From Rhea pennata (taxonomy: Eukaryota > Chordata > Aves > Rheiformes > Rheidae), in NCBI RefSeq assembly GCF_028389875.1, contig NC_084667.1, forward strand, positions 58,878,570 to 58,942,569: a stretch of 64,000 bases of DNA, read 5' to 3'. Made by a program: the position numbers and the translations under genes. The notes below the pieces were generated by a model, which was not told the DNA's origin, ran no database searches, and saw only the letters and a program-made list of their open reading frames with translations. This document shows, piece by piece, positions 26,501 through 38,159 of this stretch; position 1 is the first letter of the stretch; every line of letters starts with the position of its first letter.

Positions 26501-29500
26501 TTTTTGTGCTTCATATTTCTCTCCAATTTTGGAGCAGTTTAATTAATCCGGGCAGTCTCAGTATTAAGCATATAAACTAGTAACCAAACAGCAACAGGGA
26601 ACTGTAGTAACGGTGCTCTGCAGTAACTATTTATGGATGCACTGGTACCTGGCAATATATATGTGGTACATCCAAGGAAGAGCAGCCTCCTTCCACGGGG
26701 AGATATCCTCACATGGAGAGAGGGGGCACGCTGAGATACACCGCCAAGCCCAGGCTGGGATGGCACAGGCAGGGATGTGATAGGGAGTGAGCATGTCTAC
26801 CAGAGTGATAATGCAGGTGTTGGGGTCCCCAGGAAATCCACATCCGCCAGGCTGAAAGCACAGATTTCCATGGGCAAAACCCCGAATGACAGCTTGCAGC
26901 CTGGCCTTAGGGATCTCTAGCATTTAGATGCTGTTCCCTCAGTGGAGCATGTTACATGAGAGCAACGATATAAAGTGAGAACAGAGCCAGGAGCCCTGAG
27001 AGTCTACACATATTGCTGAGGATTTCATTAATTACTCAGAACTTGTATTTCCTTTCTCACTGGATAGTATGAAACCTTCCAGAATTGCACAATTTTCCTA
27101 GGCACCTCCACAAATTTCCAGCCCTAGAATTCACCATCCACTGCCCATAAGATACTGAGTAGAGTGAGTCAGCCTACCTCTTGGACACGGGGGTTTAACA
27201 GTTTTTTCCATTAACTGGCTTTATTTACTTGTTTCTTACACCATAAGCCCATTGGTGCAGGGACCTTTCACAGGTGTTTGGAGAACATTTAGCGGAAGTG
27301 TTACTGCAGGTAAAAAAGTAACAGGCCTGGGTTATTACTCTTCAAGGCTGAGTTGCCCTATCTGATGAGGAAATAGGTTTTCTTGAGTACAGTTATTCAG
27401 TTCTGAATCATTTTAAGTGCATAGGATTGTGCAAAAAGAGTCTTTATTTGGACCTATGAAATCTTGCAAGAGGAAGTACAGGAGATATGCAAGTTTATAC
27501 TAAAAAATACCCGAGATACCAATCAAGCTAAATTGCTTACAGCAGGATAATATTTCACTTTCTAACCTTAAATCAATGGTGTTCTCTCTCTCTGTCTAGG
27601 TCAGGCTTACAAACAATATTTAAGGTGAACACTGAGGAACTGCAAAGTGTTTTGGCAGCTTTGACAAAGAACTTCAGAAACTTTTTTTTTAATAAATTAA
27701 GAACAAAAACACAGGTAAGAGGATCTTGGCCATCTCATTCCCTAACCATAAGCAGTGTGTGCAGCACTACTGCAGAAACAGAGGGCTCTTGACCCCTTTT
27801 TGTCTCTCCAACTAGACCTCATTTTATAGTGTACAAAATTATGGTATCTTCAAAATGCATCATGCCAACTTCAGTACAGATCCTTCCTGATTCCAAGTCA
27901 CACTTCCAGTATCCTGGGAGTTTTTCACTATAGACAGTGATATAAGCTGTTTATTTCAGTGTAACAGCAACTGAAAGAAAAGTATATTTAGTTGCCTCCA
28001 GCATCTTAGTTAAACCAGTCGGAGGAAATCCCACCTCTAGTGAAGGACAAGGGAAACCAACTTTGGTGATGCATTTTTCCTTCCATCAAAAGATTTGGAT
28101 TTTTTAGGACTTCTAATTTCTGTTATTTATTCATAGATCTACCACCATGGTCTGTTATTAACTCCTGCCCAGAAGCTATATAACAGCCTCTTCAGATAAA
28201 ACAGAGTTTATTCTGGTAGGGAGATTTTTCCAGTATGTTTTCATGGTGAAAAAAAAAAAAAGGACTAATTCTTTCCTCATGAGGAAGATAAAACTTTGGT
28301 GTCAGCTGGCCTGGGCAAGCTTGTGGTAAGAGAGCTAAAAGGCAAGGTGTTATGATGCAGTTTGTGCTTCCCAAGAGCTGTAGACAAGGTTTTCCACTCT
28401 CAGCAGCCTGGGGGTCCACCAGCTCTAGCTAGTATAGCAAGAGAGATGGGGGAAATTAAGGTTTTGGTGTTACCTCTTTTAACTCATTCTAACTCACTTT
28501 CTAAATCATCAAACATGACTTTCAGAAGCAGAGATAGTCACGCAACAAGAGCCCTGCTCTGATCTAAGCCAAGCCCCTTGGCCAAGGGGACTTTCCATCG
28601 ACTGCAGTGTTTTGAATCAGAGCCTAAGGGGTGGACATAGGAGTCGAGCCAAGGCATTGCGCAAGATGGCTGCAACATTGTGAGAACTGAAAGGCAAAGC
28701 ATTTAGAAACAGTCTTTGAGAGGGCTGGCAGCACAGTGCAAGGGCATGTGTGGGAAATAATTGGGAAGACGACATGGAGCACAGACAGGATAGACTGCAA
28801 TCCCGAGAGCTAAGCTGAGAAAAGTACAAAGGGGATATGCCAGAGAAGGGATACTTTGAACATAACCACTAGGAGAATCCCTTCTGGTACCATGAGAAGT
28901 CTTTACCAGATAATGGTGTGTTACAATGCGGAGGCAGTTTAATTCTAGGGAGCTGGCAAGCAAAAGCAGCCCAACAGTCGATGGGCACACTTGATCAGAG
29001 TAGCTTGTACCGAGGGCATATATAAAAATGTACAATCACTCCCAGGTCGTCACTGACCACAAAGCATCAAGTTGAGGATGTTCTCAGTTGCCACTTACTC
29101 CCCACCACATCAGATCGATGAGCAGAAGGAAAAGCCATGTGAGACCTTGCTCAGATGCTCAGATCTGCAGGGAGAAAAGAGACACTCCTGCAAGTCCCGT
29201 GAGAACAGGAGCTTGTTTTCCTGGTGGAGAAGCCTGGAGGTGTAGTGGAATACTGGAATAATTTTTGGCATGTTCAGTACCATATAACATTTCATGTCCA
29301 TAGCTATTGCAAACCAGTGTGACACTACAGACCTTATACATGGCTGCAAGCCACAACCTGCTCTACCCGCTCCTGGGTTTCCTCCAATTAACATTCACAT
29401 CTATTTCTTCATCCATATGGTATGGATACAAGTTTATTTATCTAAATAAATCTAACTGGTAGATTAGAAGAAATGAGCTGTCCCAGGTAAGCCTTTAATC

Positions 29501-32500
29501 CAACAAAGTTTAAGTGAAAGCCTGCTAACCAGGATGCTCAGCACTGGCCTTGTTAGGTCATACACGGTGCTATCATACCTTGCAAAAAAGTAGCTGTGTC
29601 TCCTAGTGAAGAGTAAGACAGATATGTTAAGATATTTAGGTTTAAGATCTCTTTGACATTTAGACCAAGACTGTTAAGATATTTAGATTTAAAGTATTTT
29701 ATAAATGTACAAGGAGATGGCTAACATCAGAACACCATGTAGGGTTTTGCATGAAACAGCACTTGGGCCTGAGATTATAGCACATCTCCTGCTTGTGTGG
29801 GTGTCCACTAAATCCTAGAATGTCTCCTGCTCTGTGGAACAGCCCCAGTAGGAGTGATTCTTCCCATGCCTGCACTCATGCAGAAAGCAGAGATGTGGGT
29901 CTGAATTCCCTCGCGTAAAGAGAGAAGTCGAACCTTGCTCCCTACACTCTTATTAGGCATCAGAAACAGAGAGCTGCTGTTTGAAAGCTCTCCTCTCTCA
30001 AGCTGTTATGAAGAAAACATTAACCACGATTGCATTGCATGCAGACTGGATGCGCGTTTAGTGCTCTGACCATGTCTTTCAGTCAAGCCCCTCAGAGTAA
30101 GCAGGCAGATGGGTATTTTTAACTAGCACACTAGTTAGAGGCAAAGCCACTCATCTTCATTAAGGAGATCAAAGGCTTCCAGGGAACTGGGCATCTCCTG
30201 GGTTAGGCGGGTGTTTTTCAGGGTCACAGTTTAGGATTTAGCTGTTTGCTTTTACCTAGGTCCCCCGTTCTAGTCAAATGGCCTATTAGGATCCAGCCAC
30301 TAATCTTTTTGGGGTGTCCCTCATGTGACCTTATGTGTTTGCCTGGATACCAGGACTTTCTCTGAGTCTCACCAAATAGCATTAGAAATAGTCTGAATCT
30401 TACCAGTGACATCAATGAAATGGTCTTTTTCAGCCACTCTTTAAGAAAATCCTCACTAAAGATTGGATTTTAGCTACTGAGAAGCCAGACTTGCTAGCGT
30501 CTGCTGTGTCGCAGTTCTCCGAACACCTCCAGCACATGAAGGAGCCTGTTGGGCAGGTAGGAGGCTGTTCCAGTGCCCCATGCGCAGTGCAGCAAACCAA
30601 GATCCCACCACAAGAGAAGTCGTGCTTTCACTGCCAGGCTGCAGTCTGGCCTGGAAATGCTCCTCTCAACCTGCAGTAGCTCTTTATAGAAGTGTGGACT
30701 GTCAACTGGAGATTTTAGTTATTATCTTACTCTGACATGAGAATAAGTAACTTCCTTGTTTTCTGTAGTTTAAATAGGAGAACTGGTTTCATTAAAGAGG
30801 AACAAAAGGCTTCTGTGAATGGTACCGCTGAGCTTTGTAGTTCCATAAATTGCGGGCTTACATGCTTATATACCTTTATGTGCTCCTTTCACATCCGTAC
30901 AGTTGTGAAATAAATGGGTATGTAACAATAGCTCTATATTTAAAATCTGCAAGCACCATCAAAACCTACTATTAAAAAGTCCCAAATACCCTCTTTCATT
31001 AGCGGGGACCCAAATTACCAACATAAAATCATGGGCCATTTCTGGGAAAAGAGTCATTTCATGGTTTACTTGTGCTCGCTGCCTTAGCTCACAAAAGCAA
31101 GGATGTGGGTCCTGTGCTGAACTGTCTGGCACTGGCCTTGTGCAGCGTATGCTGGTCAATGTGCAGCATTCCTGCATCTCCTTTACATCTGCTGTTGTTG
31201 CTAAAGACTTGAGGGTTTCCCCCTGCCCTCTCTCTGCCATAAATTTCCATGAGAGTTGTTACAATTTTTGCTTTTTTAAACAGGAACTTCTATGTGACAT
31301 TCATAAGTATGTGGTGAGGGAATACATCATGCAGGTCATCAAACCGAGATGGAAAATAAAAGGGGAAATGAGGCAACAAGTGAGCAAAAGGATGAACCAG
31401 GAAGCCAAAATCCTTAATAACATGCTCATAGATCAGGTACGTAAGCTTCCTCTGTGCAATCTCGGGGTGCACCTTTCCCAGACGTACCTGGGGCTCTTTC
31501 TCATTAAGTTTCCAGCAACAGTTCCCAAACAATAGTTCACAGCCCCCAGTGCTGCTGCAAGAGCTACCAGTGGGGTAATTTGTGCAATAACTACACTGTT
31601 TTGGAGGGATGAATATGAAAACTTCTCCGCAAGTAGGGCCTCTGGTAGGAAATGTTGAAGAAGATTTCCCCACAAGGCTGGATGTAACTGCAGTGGGATT
31701 GGAGGACTATGGAGCTTTCCCTCTTTCATGGGCCTGGGAAGAAATAATAGGGGTTACTTTTCTCCTGGTTGCCCTCTCCTCTTTGGTAACTCTGCCTCTA
31801 CTTTGCACATAGTACAACAATAAAAAGAAAAAAAAATGTAAACAGCTCAACAGCACTGTTTTATAACAGCAAAAATAACCTGCCAATGCTCTGTGCTGCT
31901 TTACCATGAGTGTAGACAAAAAGACATTTTCTAGGTGTCATGCTTTCCACTGAAGTCACTGTATGTGTAACTGTTTGTTTGTAGGGGTCTACTTCTGACT
32001 GGCTCCTTCCCGCCATACATCACATCGCTAACATAGTTGGGGAGAAGAAGAAAGACAAAATCAAGGAGTACGTTATGGAACTATGTCAAGATTATCCAGA
32101 TATCAGGTATGTGAAACTGCCACAGCAGTTCTGCCCTGGACAACACCAGTTCACTCCTGTGCCTTGGCCAAGGTCATGAGTTTCTCTGACCTGGATTTGT
32201 TGGCACATTAGAGGCTGTTCCTCAGTGCCAGTAGCCAGGAATAGGGGAAATACATTCTTATTTTTCTTGCTCAGTGGCTGTATTCCTTTTCTCCCCCCAC
32301 CCGCCATCTGATAGATACTGTAGCACACACAAGTTAATTCAAAAATCTTTTCATTTTATTGCTCCAAATAAGTCATGTTTCACTTTAAAGCTCCAGATTG
32401 CTTTTTGGTAGATTACTCATATTTGCACAGCTTGCCAGTTTGCAGGCCTCCACTGTGGAGCAAACATTTTGTCTCCTGTTCCCCAGCTCAGACATCAAAG

Positions 32501-34201
32501 AGCAGTAGACATTGAAACAGTTCATCTGCAGCTTCTGAAAGGGACTCAACACAACCACTAAACTTTGCTAGAATAAATTCCAAATTCTTCCTTTTGTTCT
32601 TTCCATTTGCTGTTCCAAAGCAGCATCTGCAAAACTTAAGATTACTAAAAAAATAAATAAGCTAATTAACTAGTTCTGTGCATGGCTGAGCAGCTGCATG
32701 CCAGAAGTCACCCCCTCTTCTACAGTTCTTCTGATGACCACTGAGAAGGAATATTAGTAGTACAGTTCACAAGAAACTTTTCATCACAGTGATCTCAAAT
32801 AAAGACCAAATGCATTTGCATTGGGTTACAGATTTACAGCTGGATAACATTTATGTAATCAGTGTAAACCATAAATCAAAAAGGTTGCTCAGAATTTTGA
32901 AATGGACCCTCAGATATTCAGAAAAAAATGACATTAAATCTATTTCCCTTTCCCAAAACTGAGGCTCAGAATGCTTCATATACATATTTAAATCAAACGG
33001 ATAAGATATGCTTTGGGTTTATCTGTGTGGGGAAATTCAAGACATAGTCCTAAAAAAGAAGAATTATTCTAAGTAATTTTCCAGATGAGTACACTTATTC
33101 CACAAAAAGAATGCCTTGATCCTAATTACCAGATTAAGCTGATGAAGGAAGCAATGGCTGTTATAGGAGGGATGGTGGGTAAATGAGGACTGGTCAAAAT
33201 TAGCTATTTGGAAATAATTCTCCAGGCAGAAAAGCCATTTGCAGAGCTGGAATTTGTGCTACTTTTCATAATTTTCAAAACAGATTTAAAGGTTCATCCT
33301 TTTGCTTGATCTATTTCCTGCCTTTCCATTATTGAGCAACGTCATTTTTCAACAATTAAGTTTGGAAAGCGAGGCAGAACCTGCCAAACCTTCATTGTTT
33401 CCTCTTCATGCCTCTTCAGTGCGTCCCTTGAGCTCTCAGAGATGTTGCTGAAGCTATATATACAGAAATTATTGGAACAGAGTGTGTTTTCATGTTCTTT
33501 TTCCTAGCTCTAATGTAATTAGTGCCTGTCAGCTTCCCAGATATTAGCACTTCCAGTGTTTAACTCAAAGTAATCATTAATTAAAAGGTCTGCAGCCTCT
33601 CAGGAAAACCTGCAAAAGATGTTGCATGCATTCACAGATGAAGGAGGAAATTCCCACAGGCACTGACAGCAGGGAGGTGCTGTTTTCCCTTTGGGGACAG
33701 CCAGGAGCCCAGCTCAGCTTGCTGGACAGCCTTGGAGGCTGCCGATCTCTTTCCCTGGTGTCATTCACACTGTAACTCACTATTCCCCTACAATGAAGGG
33801 ACTCTTCCTGGATAAAGCATTAAACAGCAGGTCTGAGGCAAAATTTGCCTCCTTGCTCATCGCCCCCCCCCAAAATGCCTTGCTTCTGCAAGCCCTCTGC
33901 TTGTAGGTTGTAGGCTTGGGAGGGATGGGGACCTGCCAGATGCTTTGCTGTTGCCTTGTTCTGTCACTGGTTGTCACTTACCTCTTGACTGGCTTTTGCT
34001 CTCCATGAACATGCATGGTCTTGTTTGGCTTTTCACAGAAAGGAGCACATCTTGGCAGTTCTTGGACTCCGAGGCCTGGGGCGAGCCAAGAGACTGGCGA
34101 TCATTCGGCAAGGATACCATCTGCAGGAGAGCTCCGGTGGTGGGGCCAGCAACACGCTCTTTGACGAAATCGATGCTCCAAGTGTCATCAGCTGTTTCTA
34201 A
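11320..34201 (+). CDS. EXOC3L4: Exocyst complex component 3-like 4 (Sec6/TNFAIP2 family), 11 coding exons, complete
   Basis: Eleven exons (11320-11689, 15519-16170, 18270-18387, 19904-20029, 21380-21480, 23469-23564, 27600-27714, 30434-30556, 31284-31436, 31985-32106, 34039-34201) join without a frame break into 712 residues. Mammalian EXOC3L4 is about 720. Residues 1-123 are Ser/Lys-rich, low in conservation and have a basic patch. Residues 124 to about 680 form the helical Sec6 domain, with marks such as PRKWREEW, YPEDYRVCDIY and YPDIRKEHILAVLGLRGL, where exocyst Sec6 proteins carry a matching YPDIR element. No signal peptide or membrane span is seen. The family tethers vesicles or remodels membrane; EXOC3L4's own role is poorly known. 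The call as EXOC3L4 rather than another paralogue rests on length and on its place upstream of TNFAIP2 in the same orientation. The start is the first ATG after the acceptor, with A at -3; the frame stays open back to the acceptor at 11275. Confidence 0.8.
11690..15518 (+). other. EXOC3L4 intron 1
   Basis: A 3.8 kb intron between GTAAGA at 11690 and the pyrimidine-rich acceptor TTTTTTTTTCTTTTTTAG at 15518. It interrupts a codon after its first base. No nested gene, RNA gene or clear repeat is seen. Confidence 0.75.
15519..16170 (+). CDS. EXOC3L4: EXOC3L4 coding exon 2 (large Sec6 N-terminal exon)
   Basis: The largest exon, 652 bases, residues 124-340. It begins in a strong polypyrimidine acceptor, completes a Val codon started in exon 1, and ends at GAG|GTAAGC in phase 2. 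It encodes the first helical part of the Sec6 domain. Shared with the homologous TNFAIP2 exon at 61242-61869 are a long opening helix ending in LE, a PRKW..W segment, a KEDL/KDLL helix, a YP.....C..Y segment and a closing LL.WV.N.Y. This exon gives the firmest family assignment in the first gene. Confidence 0.93.
16171..18269 (+). other. EXOC3L4 intron 2
   Basis: A 2.1 kb intron from GTAAGC to the acceptor CTTTCCAG at 18269. A run of eight C at about 16603-16611 is the only simple-sequence feature noted. No embedded gene is seen. Confidence 0.75.
18270..18387 (+). CDS. EXOC3L4: EXOC3L4 coding exon 3
   Basis: 118 bases, residues 341-380. The first base completes the split Ser codon from exon 2, giving YLSELLMGHPDL across the junction. 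The donor is AAG|GTAAGA in phase 0. The protein continues the helical Sec6 array, with a TPADWDKLKNDY helix start. Confidence 0.88.
19904..20029 (+). CDS. EXOC3L4: EXOC3L4 coding exon 4
   Basis: 126 bases, 42 codons, phase 0 at both ends, residues 381-422. It lies between the acceptor AACATCTAG and the donor ACG|GTATTT. The donor is weaker than most in this gene, with C before the final G. It encodes an acidic helix around LEITEKWEQEVQPEVEENLY, which matches the coiled Trp-containing segment of this family. Confidence 0.85.
20030..21379 (+). other. EXOC3L4 intron 4
   Basis: A 1.35 kb intron holding a composite simple repeat (AC dinucleotides then poly(A), 20537-20581). Nothing else is recognised. 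Confidence 0.75.
20537..20581. repeat. (AC)11 plus (A)23 composite simple repeat
   Basis: Eleven AC dinucleotides run directly into 23 A. This is a microsatellite, likely length-polymorphic, inside EXOC3L4 intron 4. The A run followed by A/G-rich sequence could mark an eroded retroposon tail, but no element body is visible. Confidence 0.95.
21380..21480 (+). CDS. EXOC3L4: EXOC3L4 coding exon 5 (weak donor)
   Basis: 101 bases, residues 423-455, phase 0 in and phase 2 out, after the acceptor CCCTTTTCTAG. The only donor that keeps the frame is CAAG|GTCATC at 21481, a poor match after position +2. It joins to 23469 as HEFIA-R-FGEEFMEW, which fits the family. A better-looking donor, GTAAGA at 21530, would extend the exon by 49 bases and shift the frame. 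Reading through gives about 32 extra residues and then a stop at 21580. Confidence 0.82.
21481..23468 (+). other. EXOC3L4 intron 5
   Basis: A 2.0 kb intron ending in TTTCTATTGCAG. It contains a competing cryptic donor at 21530 and a C/T homopolymer junction near 22658-22675. No nested gene is seen. Confidence 0.7.
23469..23564 (+). CDS. EXOC3L4: EXOC3L4 coding exon 6
   Basis: 96 bases, residues 456-487, phase 2 at both ends. The acceptor is TTGCAG and the donor GGT|GTAAGT is close to consensus. It encodes a helix with FGEEFMEW and the aromatic stretch SYFAAYINSFHDLV. Confidence 0.9.
23565..27599 (+). other. EXOC3L4 intron 6 (longest)
   Basis: At 4.0 kb this is the longest intron of the gene. 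It ends in a CT-rich tract (CTCTCTCTCTGTCTAG). A short tandem TTTTGTTGCA duplication sits near 25884-25903. No coding or RNA gene is seen. Confidence 0.75.
27600..27714 (+). CDS. EXOC3L4: EXOC3L4 coding exon 7
   Basis: 115 bases, residues 488-526. The first base completes the split Val codon; the donor CAG|GTAAGA follows in phase 0. A run of nine T inside the exon encodes FFF (RNFFFNKLRTK), a homopolymer where sequencing or mutation could easily break the frame. The frame is intact here. Confidence 0.88.
27715..30433 (+). other. EXOC3L4 intron 7
   Basis: A 2.7 kb intron. It contains a 13-base A run near 28249-28261 and a pair of near-identical AT-rich words (GTTAAGATATTTAG at about 29626 and 29673). 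Neither has an assigned function. Confidence 0.7.
30434..30556 (+). CDS. EXOC3L4: EXOC3L4 coding exon 8
   Basis: 123 bases, 41 codons, residues 527-567, phase 0 at both ends, between the acceptor TCTTTTTCAG and the donor CAG|GTAGGA. It encodes PLFKKILTKDW and a following helix ending HMKEPVGQ. Confidence 0.9.
31284..31436 (+). CDS. EXOC3L4: EXOC3L4 coding exon 9
   Basis: 153 bases, 51 codons, residues 568-618, phase 0 at both ends, from TTAAACAG to CAG|GTACGT. ELLCDIHKYVVREYIMQVIK is a strongly typical Sec6/TNFAIP2 C-terminal helix: a hydrophobic start, then VVREY, then a basic turn. Confidence 0.92.
31985..32106 (+). CDS. EXOC3L4: EXOC3L4 coding exon 10
   Basis: 122 bases, residues 619-658 plus two bases (phase 2), between the acceptor TTTGTAG and the donor CAG|GTATGT. 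It encodes the helix IHHIANIVGEKKKDKIKEY and ends in the YPDIR motif, whose Arg codon is split with exon 11. A matching YPDIR precedes the last helix of exocyst subunit Sec6/EXOC3. Confidence 0.92.
32107..34038 (+). other. EXOC3L4 intron 10
   Basis: A 1.9 kb intron ending in GGCTTTTCACAG. It contains one decamer that fits the NF-kB consensus (GGAAATTCCC, 33646-33655), a match expected several times by chance in a window this size. Nothing else is recognised. Confidence 0.7.
34039..34201 (+). CDS. EXOC3L4: EXOC3L4 coding exon 11 and stop
   Basis: 163 bases, residues 659-712 and TAA at 34199-34201. The first part, KEHILAVLGLRGLGRAK, continues the family's final helix. The rest is a Gly/Ser-rich linker and an acidic tail ending VISCF. 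That tail is not a CaaX box, since the Cys is next to last, and I do not recognise it from other family members. Confidence 0.88.
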
Positions 34202-35487
34202 AAGACAACCAAAACAGAAATCAAAGTTCCACCTCTTCTTTTGCTGCCTCTACATCATAATCCCAAATCTGCTTTATTCCTCTTCAAAAGCTTAGTTGGT
34301 GTGGAGGAAGGACCTCTGAGCTCAAAAACCAAACGCAGCAGAGACGCCAAGACACCAACATCCTCCAAATGCCTCCAAGCAGCAGCTCTAGCGACATGTC
34401 CTTTCTGGGCTGAATACACCACTTATATCACTAGGAGACTGCTTTGTTCTTTGGTCCAAGTTTGAGTTTCTTCTCAGTGAATTGGACAGAATCAAAAGAA
34501 GTTCACTCAGGGCTATATTATGGCCTAGGCTGTGTATTGCGTAATTATTCAGCAACAGAGGAAAAGCCTCTTTCATAATTACCGTCTTTGAGCAACAGGG
34601 GAGCAGAGCTTGGGCTGTGATGTTGTAAAGCCCAAGTCTTACTTCCTTCTTTGTGAACGAGCTGGTAGAGCTGGCATGACATAAAGTCAGTGACACTGTG
34701 ATCTGATGCTACAGACTGGTACCTGCCAGAAGAGGGCACAACACTCTTGGAGGGTAACCAAACCCCACAGTCAAGATGTGCAGCACATGGTCCACTCCAA
34801 GACAGGTCTCACAGCCCTTGTGCCTTCTGGCATTTCAGTAGATTTTCCTCACTCGTGGACTGCCTTGCAAAACTTGTGTTTGACCCAAGACCTGCTCATG
34901 CCATCACATCCTTTCTGTGGGCACAGATGTCTCAGGATTGGACATGTCATGCATGGCAGGGAGGCAGACTCCAGGTTCCCTCTGCCCTTGGGCAGGTGGC
35001 AGGGATGATGGTGGAAATTACCAGATCATTTGGCTCTGCAGCTATTTCCAAGCAGAAAAGACCCTTCTCTCATCACACAAACTAGAGCTGTGGACAGTGG
35101 TCAAGCAGACCTGCGGAGTAGGCCAGGAAGAGCAGACCTTTCTTTTGCTGCAGACAGGGTTCAGATTTGGCCCAAAGCTTACAGCTGGAGAGCAGAAAGT
35201 AGGTGTTTTACTTGATGTTCCCTTAGACCTTGTTCTTGTACATTTGAATGTACTTTGATGAAGCTGCTGCAATCTGTCTGCAATATGAAACTGTAAATGT
35301 TAAGCCAAACAGGTGTGGTGGTTTGGATCCAGTCCTCACTTGATGTAAGCCAGCATCACCCCACTGACACCAGTAGAACAACACTGGTTTTAATGCTGTG
35401 AAGGGTCCAAAACATCACATCCAGCGCCTTCATGGGAGACTTCAGAGAGAAACATCCAACAGCCTGTGGCTGTGCAGAGCTGATTTT

Positions 35488-35493
35488 ATTAAA
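35488..35493 (+). terminator. Possible poly(A) signal of EXOC3L4
   Basis: No AATAAA occurs in the first 1.3 kb after the stop. The first common variant noted is ATTAAA here, followed by T-rich sequence. A CATAAA at 34680 is another option. The 3' end cannot be fixed from sequence alone. Confidence 0.2.
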
Positions 35494-38159
35494 CTCAGTT
35501 TAAGCTTTAGGTTGCCTCTGCAGGAATTAATCCAAGACTCTGTATGGAGATATGTTTAAGGCCTACCAATTAATATGATAAATGTGGATGTGACACAGTC
35601 CCGAAGACTAATTTGTCTGCTGCAGACAGTGGGGGTTTAGAGCATCAGCAATGATTCTCTTACACATCCCTTACCCCAGTTTTCATCTGAACAAATTTCA
35701 GCCCATGTGAGCAGCAGGCACCGATGACAGGTGAAGGGAGGTGCTCGGATAGATAAAAAAGGCAGAGTCTACCTTTAACTCACAGATATTCATCACACAA
35801 CAAAACTCTATAATAGACATGGCAGACTTGATGTCTCTACAGTCAAGGTGAGGTGTTTTCTAAAGAAGACTCTGAAGATTTAGTATAAATTCTGAGCTTG
35901 ATACAGCAAATCCTGGGAGAAATTTTCTGCCTTACATCCTTCATCAAGTCATACTAGCTGACTACAACAATCCTGGCATGTCCTCAGCTCTGGGATTCTC
36001 TATATCTGCTGTAGAGAATGAGAAGTGATGTAACATCCGCATTTCACATTAGGCATGCAGAGCTCTTCTGTGGGTGAATATCACCTGCCCACAGCTCCAG
36101 GGAGAAACTTGATTTGATGGGCAGTTAAACAGCTATTTCTCAAATAGCTGACAAACTGTACTTCAGCCAGCATCTTCTGACAGAGACAGGGGTATGACTG
36201 AGCCCTGGGTGTGTTCTTCCTGCTGCCAGTGGATCACAAGGGAGAGAGCCTGGGATGAAGACAGTCCCTCGCAAAAGAAATCCAGGATACTCCTAACTGC
36301 AGTATGTTTATGAGGAAAATCCCAAACATTGCATATCTATATGGGGATAGCATCCCATATCTTTTGGAGAATGACCACCAAAGAGGGGTCTTGGCCAGGT
36401 TGTCTAGACCAAACTAATGCTCCAGTTCCTGGCTGCCTCCATGGAGGTGCGTGAAGGCTCAACAATGCTTGGAGTTACCCTTCCTTGCCTCAGGATCTGA
36501 AGGCAGGCAAGGAGGCTAAACTCATATTACCTTTACTGGTATGGATCATCCCACTCCCTTGTGTGGGAGCTACATCTCCCAGCCTGGCAGAATGAAGTAC
36601 ATCAGAGCTGAGAGATTTATATCTAGCATCAAAAGCATCAACAAGCTTGGGGAGACAAGAAAGGGAATTCAATTTTGGCATCTTCAATCTGAGATATCTA
36701 AAGATGCAGGATCTGGAGCACCCAGTCCAGTCAGCAGGAGTTTTGGTTTGTCAGAATCTGTCCTTTATCCTGTATGCATCTCTGATCCAAGCACATCATG
36801 TGAGGCATCTTCGTCATGGAAATTATTTTCACAAGTGCATTAAAGGTATACTAGATTGTCAACCTAACAGCTTTAATGTAGGTCTCTCCCCAGAACTGTT
36901 GGTTTTTTTCACGCTCCAGCTACTTGGCACTAGCATTAGGTAAGGAGTTCACTTTTCCTTCTGAAAAAATCATGTGTGGCCCTGAAGTTGCAGAGGAAGG
37001 CTGGGAGTTATGACTTGCATTTTGTGCTCATGCTCAAGAAACAGCAGGGAAATGAAACCTGTCAGTTTGATTTTTATCAGAGCCTTTCTTGGGAGCCAGT
37101 CTGAGCTCTGGATGCTGCGCCCTGGCATCCTGGATTGCAGCCTGCCTATGAGCTCAGGGACAAGCCCATGCAGGGGCACTGCCAGACTGCAGCAGCCTGA
37201 GGCTTAGAGAAGAAATCTGAGAAACCTTCATGACAGCAGAGTCTTTGAATGCCCTAAGGTTTGCTGAGGAGCAAGCCAGCACCCAAGTGCAGGAGGAGGT
37301 TTTAACCTCTGTGAAGCCTCTGCTCTCCCCACTACTTACTCTAGAGCAAACGCTCACCTCATCTGGTCAAGACCTCAGTCCATACCCTGCCACTGATGCC
37401 CACTTGAGCAGAATCAGAGCCTCAGGCCAGTGGGAATCATGTCACTCCCCAGCAGGAGGGCGCTTGGCCTGGGCTGTAAGGCTAGCTCCTGGGGGGACAT
37501 CTGAGTGAGGGGGCTGTGCTCTCCAAACTGCTCTGCCAACATGTTCTGTGAAACATCGAGTGTTTATTAGGGCCATATTTCACATACCGATGGAGTAAAA
37601 GTAAGGCCCCTAGGGCTTTTACTATGAAATACATCGCTCTTGTAGGAAAGTGCCAAAGAGCTAAATTATTCTATTAATTTCCTCTGTTTGTTATTTCTCT
37701 TTGCTTTCCACCATCAATCCTATGCTTACTGGAGCAAACAGTTGTATTTTGCCATCCAGAAGACACAACTCATGCTTATTCTGGACAAGCCCAAGCTACT
37801 GCATAAGAGGGTCTGTAAATGCAGGTGCATCCTCCAGTGAATAAGGTTTTCTCAAAAGTATCAGAGTAAAAGGAAGAACAAAATTCTGGCCAGTTTTTCA
37901 GAAGTAAACACTCTGCATTTTAGGGGGAGATCTGGCCTAGTTCACAGCACTGTGTGGGTATGACAGATATTTTTTCTTTCAGATGTCTTTGCTGTTTCAC
38001 AATATGGTTTGTTTCTGATTTGGGCTGAAAAACAGTATTTGCAGTACTCCCTGTCCAAGAAAATAAAGCCTGCAGCCAGGGTGGCTCACAGGCTGTGGCT
38101 CTCCATCCAGGACAGACCTTTGGGTGCCCCTATTTAAGCAATTTAGCTCATTGACTCTC

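Noticed and set aside
29432-29452. AT-rich inverted repeat (TTTATTTA / TAAATAAA)
   Set aside because: Short and fully A/T; such palindromes are common by chance in AT-rich intron DNA.
33646-33655. GGAAATTCCC, an exact NF-kB consensus decamer in EXOC3L4 intron 10
   Set aside because: The loose consensus is expected around eight times by chance in 64 kb, and nothing else regulatory surrounds it.
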